Shown here in pieces: positions 1-10,397 of a DNA stretch of 64,000 bases. Both the position numbers and the translations under genes were made by a program. The stretch's first letter is position 1. The number at the start of each line of letters is the position of its first letter. The DNA lies in assembly GCF_002127325.2 (NCBI RefSeq), contig NC_035435.2, positions 125,388,934 to 125,452,933 of the forward strand. The letters are read 5' to 3'. The notes beneath the pieces are model-generated. The model was given only the letters and a program-made list of their open reading frames with translations. It had not been told where the DNA came from and did not search any database. Source of the stretch: Helianthus annuus. Taxonomy: Eukaryota > Streptophyta > Magnoliopsida > Asterales > Asteraceae.

Positions 1-411
1 TTAGTGCAATATCTGTCTATCGCCTCCATCAATCTAGTTCGTAGCAGAAATAGAAGAAACTGAAGGTTTTTAAGCTTTTAGGTTACAATTAGCTAAGAAG
101 GGCAAGGTGGCAAACTTGTAAATAAGGAGAAATCCTTATAATCCTTGTGCCTATAAATAGCTTATTAAGTTGTAAAGGTTAAGAATTTTGGAAGACTTGG
201 AGCTCATTTGGAGAATTAGAGATCTAGTTGTAGAGAGAGAAAGTCTAGAGAGAGAAAGTCTCTCCAAGTGATTCTCGGCATTGTACAAGACGTCATCTTA
301 ATCGAATCACGTTTTCTTGTACGTTATTGAGTGTTCGGTCACGTACGTTCACGGATTCCGCACGTCGAACGTTCGTTACGCAATCGAACGGTGTCGAAAC
401 CGGTCCTAACA
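1..411 (+). repeat. Copia-type LTR (solo or 3' LTR), first 2 nt outside window
   Basis: The stretch matches the copia LTR at 47356-47693: same start (ttagtgca...ctgtctatcgcc), same TATA context, and a nearly identical last ~115 bp ending in cggtccta(a)ca. A TATA box (ctataaatag) lies at 151-160. To its right is not copia sequence but Tat-type gypsy pol, so this is a 3' LTR or solo LTR inserted into that element. The target duplication cannot be checked because the left flank is outside the window. Confidence 0.8.
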
Positions 412-2273
412 CCAAGTGGGCAATTGAACTAGGTGCTTTGGATATTGAATATCAGAAACGAACAACAGTTAAGGGACAAGTAATCGCCGACTTTCTAGCC
501 GAAATCCCCGAAGGAGAAGCTATCGTGGACCCAGTTGTCCAGGACATCCCGGAATCCAGCACTGCCCGGCAGACCTGGAAACTATACACTGACGGGTCAT
601 CGAGTGGAAAAGGATCTGGAGCCGGCTTAATGCTGGTAAGTCCAGACGAGATCAGGTTGATGTATGCCTTACGTTTCGACTTCGAATGTTCTAACAATGA
701 AGCGGAATACGAGGCACTACTAGCAGGCTTAAGAATGGCGAAATCTATGGGAGCAGCAAGGGTAGACGCGTATGTTGATTCGCTACTGGTTAACAATCAG
801 GTAAACGAAACGTACGAAGCCAAAGATGAATCAATGGCAAAATACCTGGCGAAAACAAAGGAACTCATGGCTTCTTTTGATAACGTCACGCTCAATCACG
901 TACATAGAAGTAAGAACCAGATAGCAGATGCTCTCAGCAAACTCGCCACCTCGGGTATGGAAAAAGAAGTCAAAGTTGAAACGTTGCAGACACCCTCAAT
1001 CGAACCACGGAATGTTTCCGCCGTTGTAGCGGAAGAACCTTGCTGGTACACTCCAGTGTTACAATTCCTTGAAACAGGGGAGCTACCTCCCGCCAAGGGC
1101 GAAGCACAGAAGATACAAACGAAGGTGTTGCAATATGAGGTCAATAACGGCGTCCTATATAGAAAGTCTTACCTAGGGCCGCTGTTACGATGTGTCTCCC
1201 CAACAGAAGCAAAGTATCTCATCAGCGAGATTCACACAGGTCTATGTGGCATTCACACCGGACCCCGGGCGGTGGTGGCCAAAATCCATAACGCAGGATA
1301 TTATTGGCCTGGGATGCACGAAGACGCCGTGATAGAACTTCGGAAATGCCATTGTTGCCAAAAATTCGCTCCTCAAACAATAAGGCCCAAGAACAGCCTA
1401 GTACCGGTAACAGCAGCATGGCCTTTCCAAAAATGGGCCGTTGATATCGTGGGACCTTTCCCGCCGGCTCCCGGAAAGCTAAAGTACCTAATTGTGGTCG
1501 TTGATTACTTCACCAAGTGGGTGGAAGCTAAGCCTCTAGCCAAAATAACGGCGGATAACGCCAAAAAATTCCTCTGGGAACACATAGTATGCCGGTTTGG
1601 ATTGCCGCTATACCTGGTAAGCGACAATGGAACACAGTTTACAGATAGAGTTTTTCAAGAATGGTGCGCCAACCTCCAGATCCAACAAATCTTCACATCA
1701 GTAGCGCACCCCCAAGGGAATGGTCAGGTGGAGCGGACGAATAGAAGCCTGCTAGATGGCATAAAGAGACGACTAGGCCATGAGGGAAGCTCCTGGGTGG
1801 AGGAATTGTCAAACGTCCTTTGGGCACACAGAACAATGCCTAAGACGAGAAATAATGAAACCCCTTTTAGCCTAACCTATGGAGCGGAAGCAATGATACC
1901 CGCGGAAGCGGGACTGCCGTCACTACACCGCCTCACCACGGGCGAAGATAATGATAGATCTTTAAGGGAAGGCCTAGACTTACTGGAGGAAAGGCGTGAA
2001 GCAGCCGCAATCAGCGAAGCAAAGTATAAGAAGTCATTGGAAAGATACTACAACAAGCGAGTGGCCAAGCAGACTTTCAAAATAGGCGATTATGTTATGC
2101 GTGACAACGAAGCAAGCAGGATGGAACCCTTGGGCAAGCTAGGCCCAAACTGGGAGGGCCCTTATGTCATCCAAGAAGACTTGGGTATAGGGGCCTATCG
2201 CCTATCTCGACTAGATGGCACACCCGTACCACGCAGTTGGAACATCGCTCAATTAAGGAAATGTTACTTGTAA
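412..2273 (+). CDS. pol: Tat gypsy Pol fragment: RNase H-like domain and integrase
   Basis: This open frame encodes the end of a retrotransposon polyprotein. It opens with the RT/RNase H linker (KWAIELG). An archaeal-type RNase H domain follows, with acidic residues in YTDGSS, NNEAEYEALLAGL and VDSLLV. The integrase has an HHCC zinc site (HTGLCGIH, later CHCC). Its DDE core has Asp in AVDIVG, Asp in VSDNGTQF and Glu in GQVERTNR, with 35 residues between the last two. It ends with a basic C-terminal domain and a TAA stop. All catalytic residues are present and I see no stop. The 5' part is missing because the copia LTR is joined in frame at 411/412. An ATG inside that LTR (327) gives a chimeric 648-codon frame, which is probably accidental. 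The closest lineage is Tat, judged from the dual RNase H layout. Confidence 0.85.
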
Positions 2274-2662
2274 GGCCTTCCTCCTAACAGCAAGAGTGAA
2301 CCCTTTTTCAAAACACAATTGTAACCCACCCACAGCGGTGTCCTTTCGTTTTATTTCAGTTCAAGTTTAATAAAAGTCATTCACTTTTGTTTTTTACCAT
2401 AAGTTACCATCGCACTACGACTGCATAAATTTGTAAAACTATAAACAATACCCTTAAACACGAAATATTTTCAACTACATAAGTTATAGGGTTAATACAT
2501 ACAGCGCTGACAGCGGGTATCTTGGTAATAGATACATGAACCGCCACAAAACAGATAGGCATTTTTACACATACACATAACTTATCTTAAACAAACCAAG
2601 TACTTGTCCCTGTTGCTAAAACCAACACATGGGAACCAAAAAATAGAACATGTTCAAAACAC
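2274..2662. other. Non-coding spacer after Tat pol
   Basis: This AT-rich stretch lies between the pol stop and the antisense genes. I see no ORF, LTR end or repeat in it. It probably holds the 3' ends of the converging sense and antisense transcripts. Confidence 0.5.
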
Positions 2663-3115
2663 CTACTGATGAAAGTTGGGTGCCATAACCACTGTAGGGG
2701 TATGCAGCACCACACCACCATCAACAAATGTAGAAGGATCAACGGCCAAGCTGCCAGATGATTCACCACCTACCACCGGAGCCACCATTCCCGAATCGTC
2801 CATCAGGTCCTTCTTGGAACAACCACGGGAACGACGTTGGTACGTAAAACGATAACGCTGGACGTGATCCACGGGGATAAGCTCTGTCAAAACATCAGCT
2901 GATAAAGACAGCAAACCAGAATCCATTGGTTGAGGATTCTCAGGAACAACACTTTTACAGGCTCGATTCGCCCGGGTCGCAGCAATGTGGGGGAGTGGCC
3001 TTCTTTTCCGGAGTATCGACTTCGTTACAGGATGCTGCAACTGAAGTAAGCCGTCTGCAGCATCCAGTACTCGGAAGATTTCGGAAAGTCGCTGTCTATA
3101 CCTTTTTCTCTCCAT
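2663..3115 (-). CDS. Hypothetical antisense ORF of the Tat element (150 aa)
   Basis: This is an open frame on the strand opposite to pol, starting with a basic segment (MERKRYRQRL). I recognise no domain, signal peptide or membrane segment. It lies downstream, in its own direction, of the larger antisense gene and in the same orientation. It could be a second antisense ORF, a last exon of that gene, or chance. The ATG is the first in frame after an upstream stop. Confidence that it is a protein is low. Confidence 0.3.
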   Translation of the reverse strand: MERKRYRQRLSEIFRVLDAADGLLQLQHPVTKSILRKRRPLPHIAATRANRACKSVVPENPQPMDSGLLSLSADVLTELIPVDHVQRYRFTYQRRSRGCSKKDLMDDSGMVAPVVGGESSGSLAVDPSTFVDGGVVLHTPTVVMAPNFHQ

Positions 3116-3380
3116 CCTGTCTAACTACCTAATAAGGAAAAGGAAGGCCAATTTATAGAGGGGTCGAAAAGTCTTGACAGTGATGATGTTAGAAGCATTA
3201 ATGGAAAATAATCATTACACGTCACATTGCAACATTTTTAAAATACGGCGGTGTCAGAAATCATGACATTAGCATTAAAACGTCTGTCAAATCAAAACAG
3301 ATATTTGCACCAAACCCAAGTAAAACAGTGTCATGTGCAAAACCATAAAAGTACATAACAAGCAAAGCAAACAAATTTTT

Positions 3381-6229
3381 CTACTCCTCCTCAGACTCCT
3401 CCGCGGGGTCCAGCATCAAACGCAGCGACTCTATACCATCTTCATTCACTTTATCCATTAAATCCCCATAACAGGGCAATGGCTCGGTATATGCTGCTTC
3501 GAGAGCATTCGACATGTCACTTTGAAGCTTACTTTTGACAGCATGAAAGTCAGGAGTTATTTTGTCTAACTGTTGGCACTCCATATAGCCTTTGTAAACA
3601 CCATCATGATGACCGGACTGATAGGCAGCGGCAGACAGGCGATCAATCAGCGTCGTAAAGGGGGGCGACTCACGGAGATACTCAAACGCCCCCACCAAGC
3701 CATTGGTTATCAACCAATTCCTGTCACCCCGAATAGCCGCCAGCTGGCTAGTCAAGTCATCCACTTCGGCGTTAGACTATGCCAACGCATTTTCAACCTC
3801 CTTTAGTCGGGAAGCAGATGATGTAGCAAGCCTGTTATTCTGGGTAACAAGAGAATCACAATGGTCCTGAAGCTCCTTAACTTTTCCCTCTCGCTCCTCC
3901 AGCTCCGCATGTAGTAGTCGTACTTTGGCATGAGAAGCTTCTACTTTAGCTGTCAATCCCTGGTATCACTCTTGAACCTGAGACACAAAATCAGTGTCAA
4001 TGCGGAACCTTTCCAATTGTGTGGATAATTCGAGTCTCACCTTTTGGGCCTCCGCTATAGCCTTACGCTCCAATTCTTCCTGTACATTCTTGGCCTGAGC
4101 CAGAATCCGGTCTTTTTCCGCCATATCGCGGGCCCACGTTATTCGTTCCTCAGCAAGGTGGGCAGTCACCCTCTTCAAATCATCTTCAGCTTTGTTTTTC
4201 TCTGACAGGAACCTTGCTTCCCTTAACCCAACAGCCTGAAGTTGACTCTCCAAGCGATACTTGTCATCTTTCAGCTCTTGAATAGTAGACCGCGCTTGGT
4301 GAAGATGGGTGTTATCATGCATCCATCTACGCCGGATTTCTGCCAGCCTTCGCGGTTGGCTCACGGAATCCGCTATAGAGGAATTCATCAGATCTTCGTT
4401 GTTCAACCCCTCCACGTATGCCGCCTCGGCTGGAGGGTACGACCGCTCAACCCAGTGTTGAATCACGGGGGGGAAAATCAGCCTGGAAGATTCGGCGATT
4501 TTCCATTGGGGTTGATAGCGTTTATCCTAAGCATTGGGATCCCATCGGACAGTAGGTAAGAACAGGTCATCAATCAGACAGGCACCGTCATCAGCAATAC
4601 CGCTGCTTGACCCCCCAGCTTCACTAGCAGCAGCACCACCGATGCTGGTCACTTCCTGTGCTGCGGATACGGCGGGAACTTCCTTATCAGCGACAGAAAA
4701 AATGCTTAGGGGTGAGTCAAACAAGGACGGATCAACGACGCATGTCCGTGGTGTGACAACAGGGACGACGGTAACAACTACAGACGCGGTAGGTGTCGGA
4801 AGCGGCATGGCGCAGCTTATAACGGTGGTAACGTTAGCCTGGGTTTTGGGCTCTGTGGGGCCGCCAGTACCGGAACCAGGCAACGACACCCCCACAGAGG
4901 ATACAGGAGCTGATGTAACAATCTCAGTTTGAGTCCTGCCAGAGAAACCTGCACATCAAACGGCATGGTTCAGCAACACGAAGCTCTTAAACTATATCAA
5001 CATGCAGGGTCGATCAATACATACCTAGCGGCAGAGCATGAGCAACTTGTACAGCCTCGAAAGCACTTAAAGTAGGGACAACAAATTTTTTCCGCTTTTT
5101 CGAGGTACGAACAGGGCTCGTCATAACGGCGGTCACAGAAATATCTCCACCAGGAGACGCGGTCTCCTCAATGGAAGAAACAGCTACATTGGTCGCCGCA
5201 TGTTTCTTTCCAGTAAGCTTTATCCGGGTGGACCTCTTCTCCAACGCAGGAACACCGATGTTTGGAACAGCTGGCAGGGGGAAATGTATATAGTCGGGTC
5301 CGCTGGTATAGCGGGTAAAATAAACTGCTCAAGGTGTATCCCTAATACATCCAGTTCCCCTTCATCCAGCACGCGGTCAGCAGGCCTCAACGCAAGGTGT
5401 CGCGGAGGATCAACAAAATCAAACATACTCCATTCACCTGTGGATTATGTATACATCATTTTTAAAATCTAAGGAAAATGTGACCAAAGGTAATTAAACA
5501 TACCTGCATCATCCCTTTGAAACGAAGGGTACCGCCTAATATCGCGCCACAACAAACTCATGCCTGCCATCACCAGGGCACCTTCAGGGATCACCGTACA
5601 CTCGAAAGGTCGACCACACAATTTCATGTACAGGACATTCGACACATACGCATCCTCCGAAGGACCGTCATCCTTGACCTTATCCTTCGCCCCTTTTCCC
5701 TCCAGTACATCTCACCGGGAATAACAGAGGCATCAATATAGAAAAACTTTTTCTTCCAATCTTTGTCTCTAGAACTGGTAGGAATGTCCCTAAGACAGGA
5801 CACATTGGTGTCTCTCCGGTCAAAGGTAAAGAAGGGGGATTTCCATACAAGAACGAAGAAGGCCCTAAATACAACTAGTTCCGGAATATGACCTAGGGCA
5901 ATGCAAGCAAATTCGAATTGGCGAAGTTTCACCAGCCCGAGGGGATGTAATTGAGAAATGTGAATACGGTAATAATCAAGCACCAATTTAAGAAACTTGG
6001 TAACGGGTAATCGAAAATTGCAGAACCTGAAAAAATCACTGAACAACGTGATTTTGCCCGACTTCAATGGAAACGCGGTGTCCGTTTTGGACGGCAACAC
6101 AGGGTTCCATTTGGCCCGGATGCCGTAGTCTTGCACAAGGTTGTTGTAAGACATCACAACCCACTTACAGAAAAGCACATCGGTGGTGGCGGAAGCAGAG
6201 GAAGACGATTCACCAGGTTTCGAAGCCAT
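3381..6229 (-). pseudogene. Antisense extra gene of Tat element (putative gypsy-type transposase family), 3 exons, broken
   Basis: The gene starts at 6229 (MASKPGESSSSA). Exon 1 (6229-5504) carries the family core, with FRLPVTKFLKLVLDYY and an F..DRR segment. This is the so-called putative gypsy-type transposon domain (Transposase_28-like), whose role is unknown. Introns with GT...AG ends lie at 5503-5438 (66 nt) and 5024-4949 (76 nt). Exon 2 is Pro/Lys-rich. Exon 3 (4948-3381) encodes a low-complexity Ser/Thr/Val segment, then a long coiled coil, then an acidic tail (ESEEE) before TAG. Lesions: a 1-nt frameshift near 5695, a frameshift near 5283, and in-frame stops near 4527, 3966 and about 3775. 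The orientation is opposite to pol, as in other Tat elements with antisense ORFs. The exon limits are my reading of splice sites that restore continuity. Confidence 0.7.
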
Positions 6230-6543
6230 TTTTGGGAAATTAGGGAAATGAAAAATAAAGGGTTGTGAGGGAAAGGAATTTGAACCCTCATATGTAGAAG
6301 TGTTACTTATATGCAAAGGTAACCTTTCAAATTCAAAAAGGCGTACGGACGGAAAAACGTGTCCAAACAGGGTAAATACAGTTGTCATCCCAATGATGAC
6401 CCAACTGTCACATCCTATCTTGTCGCCGTCACTTCCTCACAACGTAACGGCACTACACCTAACAAATTTAGTATTAAGCATAATACACTAGCTTTTCTTT
6501 TCTCTCCTAGTCCGAGCTAATGAAATTCTTCTCATGAACTCGG

Positions 6544-6555
6544 ACTGGGGGGACA
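6544..6555 (+). promoter_or_regulatory. Polypurine tract of Tat element
   Basis: A G-run (actgggggg) lies directly before the LTR start tgacgaggtatgacc, which is where the plus-strand DNA primer of a plus-oriented element belongs. Confidence 0.65.
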
Positions 6556-6854
6556 TGACGAGGTATGACCCGCATCGGTCAACCCGACCCGGTCATTACC
6601 TATAATTTTAATATAAATAGATAATTATAAATGATTATTCTAGAAGTTTCCATCTCCGCACGGAAGTTACACAACCAAATCTCCAACTTTTCGGGAAGAT
6701 CATGCAAATTCCTAACTTATCGGAATATATCCTAAGTTAGAGGAAACCCTAATGGAAAAATTATAAATAAAGGTAAACGTATAAGGTATGATCATCTTGC
6801 TCTCATATAACTTTCTCCTCTCAATCTTTACTCCCACAAACCGAGACTTATTCT
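6556..6854 (+). repeat. Tat 3' LTR, left part
   Basis: It begins with TG straight after the polypurine tract and is cut at 6854 by element E. It resumes after E at 24580 (first the duplicated attct, then new sequence). A TATA-like tataaata occurs near 6770. Confidence 0.7.
6850..6854. repeat. Target-site duplication of element E (left copy)
   Basis: attct precedes the 5' LTR of E and attct (24580-24584) follows its 3' LTR. Five bases is the normal size for gypsy integrase. Confidence 0.9.
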
Positions 6855-8888
6855 TGTAACACCCCGAAAATATAAAACTTTATATTAGAATTATAAAGTA
6901 TAAATAAACAAAGAATTTACTAACTAAAAATATTAACCTAGTTAGTTACAAGTCTAGAAATAACTTATAGTAGGGTTAAATGCAACTAAATTTAATGTTG
7001 ATCAAAGTGGAGGGGCTTAAGTAGTAAAAATTGAAGACTTAATTGTAATTAAGTAAATAAAATAAACCAAACACCCCATTTGGGGAAGTCTGGTCGTACA
7101 AGAACAAGCAGGGGCGATCCCCACTCTCTCCAAAACCCTAACTTCACAAATTTGATCAATTGAAGGCTTAATCCAAGTGGAAATCGAAATTAAAGCATAG
7201 ATTACTAATCCTCATCACAAGAGGATTACAAGGTATGCAAAATTTAGTGAAAACTCTTAATTTGAAATTCTCATGAAATTGGGAAAAATCTGAAATTAGG
7301 GTTGCATGTATATGTTGTGATGATTTAAGAACAACTATAGTGTTTAGGGACAAACCCTAAACAACACAAGCTGAAATCATGTAAAATTTTAGTGGAAACT
7401 ATGATCACCATTGTATGTGATTAATGGGTTATGTGTTAATTGATGAACACTAGGATATTGGGTGTTAATCTTGTGTAATTTGACAATTTGGAAGTGATTT
7501 TAGAAATCTAGAAGCTAACACTCATGTAAAATGTTGATTGAGGTGAAATTGGGGCTAAATGATAAGCTAGAAACTTGTCATATAATCATGTGAAAAAAAA
7601 TCTGCTCTTAAGGTGTTTGTGAAAATGCCTCAAAGAAGGCTTAAAATGGAAATTTAAAGATTAAACGCATAATTATGATGTTTCGGTGTATTATGCGATG
7701 TAAGGTTTGAAGAGAGTTCTAAACATGTCTTGAATTGAACTCTATAGGAAAGGATACCGGAACGTCGAGTGGACAAGCCGGTGGTGATTTGCGGTTGAAG
7801 GGCGTACACTAAGGTACGTAACTTTATTGGTTACATTAAACGAGTTGTTGATAAGTTTCGTAAATCTTATTGTTGAATCTAAATCTGTGTTGAATTTATA
7901 TTGATTATGGATGGATGTGAATAATTAGACTTAGTATAGTAAACGAACCAATTGGTAGTCATCATAAGTGGATGGTTCCACAAGATGAGCCAACGGGTCT
8001 ATTAGTTGTGAAAATGGTAGTTTTAAACATTCTAGTAGTCGATAATGGCGATAATAAGCACAAGGGCATTAAACCATGAAATTGGTAAGAAATGCGGGTG
8101 ATAATAAGCCCCGGATGTTGGGCATAAGGCGCCATAGGTTTATTAGCTAAATGGTAATAAAATGTGTAAGGTTAGAATGGGTCGAATAACTACATAGTCA
8201 CATATGGTCTTTCGGTCCGCAAATTAAATTTTAGGTGTCAAATTTATAATGGTTATGTCGGTAATGAATTTACAGACATATAGGAAGAAAAATCACTTAA
8301 AACGGACTTACGGGTCAAAAGTTATGGTCAAATGAAGCTAAAAACTTGGATTTCCGGAGCTGGCAGCAAGTGCAGGATTCAGCACTGAACCTACTGGAAA
8401 ACTGTGTTCCCCGCGCCACGCGACAGGATCTCTTGATCACTCCGCGACACGCGACGTCTGCCGTGGCACGCGACAGAATTATCAGAACCTGCCGCGACAC
8501 GCGGCAGGTTAACTTTTGAAGAATTGTTTTGTTTTCATGTTGTGATGCTAGAACTCGATTGTAAGATTAAATTCACTGTAGAAACTAACATTTTTCAGTG
8601 GTTTTGACCCTAGGTGACGATGGGATATTACGGATGACGGTCAAGCTAGATGTTGAAGAACCGAACACTCACTTTTGAGCTTCCGCGTTATGTTAACTTT
8701 GATAAACAATGTTTTGTAATGTAAACTCTCGTTAAACATCTTATGAATGTTTGATCTTATTTGTTAGTTGACTAAGGGTTAACTAGTTTTAAACTTTGTC
8801 TATGGAAATTATGTTTTAAGTATACACCTTTTTGTTTAAATCGATTCAATTTTTATTGAATTCAAGTAGTAATTAGACGGGTGTTACA
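6855..8888 (+). repeat. Element E 5' LTR (2034 bp)
   Basis: It runs from tgtaacacccc to gggtgttaca. A CpG-rich block with about four copies of a cgcgacacgcgac-like motif lies at 8400-8508 in otherwise AT-rich sequence. The copy downstream (13639 on) matches it closely. Confidence 0.93.
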
Positions 8889-8891
8889 AGT

Positions 8892-8904
8892 TGGTAATCA
8901 GAGC
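8892..8904 (+). promoter_or_regulatory. Element E primer binding site (tRNA-Met type, altered)
   Basis: tggtaatcagagc starts 3 nt after the LTR. It differs from the usual initiator-tRNA-Met complement tggtatcagagc by one extra A, which may weaken priming. Confidence 0.7.
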
Positions 8905-9128
8905 TTAAGGTTGTCAACAAAGTGTTCGGTTCAAGCTTGATCGATCGTCCGGTAAGAATTTACTTACTATGTTAGTAGACTATGTCTTATGTAAGGAATG
9001 AGAAACGAATTGTTATGCATGGGAAGAGCGTGTTAACACACTCAAACCCGGAAAGTGCATTAAATATGAACAGTTAAAGCAAGTTGAGAACTTGGCTAAA
9101 CCGAAAAACAAATGAAGTAATGCTATAA

Positions 9129-10397
9129 ATGAAATGTTTAACATTTAAATGTAAACATTTCAGTTTCAAGATGTCTGATGGAAACGATGATAATCCGGTG
9201 CAAACAAGCAACGAACAAATGAAAGAAATAATTGCCGAAGAAGTAGGGAAGGCAATGGAAGGTAGTCTATCCGGGTTTATAGACAAGATTCAATGCACGG
9301 TATTGTCGCTTGTTGAAGAGCGAGTTAAAAGGTTGGAGGATACTGTCAACCTTATGAAAGACAAAACTGGAGAACGTAAAGGGTGCTCATACAAAGAATT
9401 CATGGCGTGTAAACCGCCAATCTATAACGGGGAAGTCGACCCAATAATTTGCCAAAGATGGTTGAGTGATGTCGAAGGAGTGTTTGAACGAACCCACTGT
9501 GACGTAGGTGACTTTGTTGCTTACGGAACTGGCCAATTGAGAAATCAAGCTAAGGATTGGTGGGACAATAAGAAGAAAGAGATCGGAGACGAAGCGGCAA
9601 GGGTTATGAATTGGGATGAGTTTAAGGTGCCGTTCCTTAAACACCATAGCCCCAAGGCAGTTATCAACAGGATCAAAGAGGAATTTATCCAGTTAAGACA
9701 AAGGGGGGAATCAATTGATAAGATCACGAGCATCTTCATGGATAAGTTGAGGTTTTGTGACGAGCTAGTCACCACTGAAGAGCAGAAGATATATTATTAT
9801 TACAACATGTTAAGTGCTGAATATAGGGAGTTTATGACTCCTTCAAAATACGAGACCCTTACCGAAATCATTAACGTTGCACGGGAACGGGAAATTGAGT
9901 TGAAGAAGCAAGTCGAAAGAGGTGAGCGAAGGGCACATGATGTGAATCCAAGCCCTACAAAGAAAGCCCGAATGGGAGAATCGGGAAAGAAGGTGGATAC
10001 TAAGGGTGGGTCGCCAAGTTGTAAAGTGTGCGGGAAGGGGCACAAAGGGGAGTGTCGGTTCAAAGACAAGCGATGCCCATATGCAATAAGACGGGGCACA
10101 CGGCCTCGCTATGCCCGGGAAAAGTCTCTGTTTGTTACAAATGTTATCAACCCGGCCACAAAAAAGTCCGAATGTCCGGACTTAGTTGGAAAGAGAGATG
10201 TTAAAGAATCTCCAACAGAAGCTCCCCAAGCGAAGGCGAGGTCCTTCCAACTTACCGCGGCTGAAGCGAAGACAGAACCCGATGTGGTTTCAGGTATATT
10301 CACAATTAACTCAATTCCAGCACGTGATTGTTTGATACGGGTGCGAATAAATCCTTCATTTCGCATGGATTTATTCGACATCCTTCATTTGTTTTGA
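9129..10397 (+). CDS. gag: Element E Gag, damaged C-terminal part
   Basis: This is the capsid/nucleocapsid polyprotein. A second ATG at 9171 (MSDGNDDN) is the likelier start, because the first 14 residues derive from leader sequence. The retrotransposon-gag helical domain spans about residues 85-270, with W in QRWLSDVEGVF and AKDWW. One zinc knuckle remains in frame (CKVCGKGHKGEC, residues 298-309). Two further CX2CX4HX4C knuckles are encoded around 10085-10175 but in another frame. A one-base loss near 10077 and a one-base gain near 10163 bracket them, so the frame is restored downstream. The frame then fails again at the protease active site near 10330. A virus-like particle from this copy would lack normal RNA-binding fingers. 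Confidence 0.8.
   Translation: MKCLTFKCKHFSFKMSDGNDDNPVQTSNEQMKEIIAEEVGKAMEGSLSGFIDKIQCTVLSLVEERVKRLEDTVNLMKDKTGERKGCSYKEFMACKPPIYNGEVDPIICQRWLSDVEGVFERTHCDVGDFVAYGTGQLRNQAKDWWDNKKKEIGDEAARVMNWDEFKVPFLKHHSPKAVINRIKEEFIQLRQRGESIDKITSIFMDKLRFCDELVTTEEQKIYYYYNMLSAEYREFMTPSKYETLTEIINVAREREIELKKQVERGERRAHDVNPSPTKKARMGESGKKVDTKGGSPSCKVCGKGHKGECRFKDKRCPYAIRRGTRPRYAREKSLFVTNVINPATKKSECPDLVGKRDVKESPTEAPQAKARSFQLTAAEAKTEPDVVSGIFTINSIPARDCLIRVRINPSFRMDLFDILHLF

Noticed and set aside
4534..4932. Plus-strand open frame of 132 codons
   Set aside because: It is the complement of exon 3 of the antisense Tat gene, and its Ala/Pro/Thr-rich wording mirrors the coding strand.
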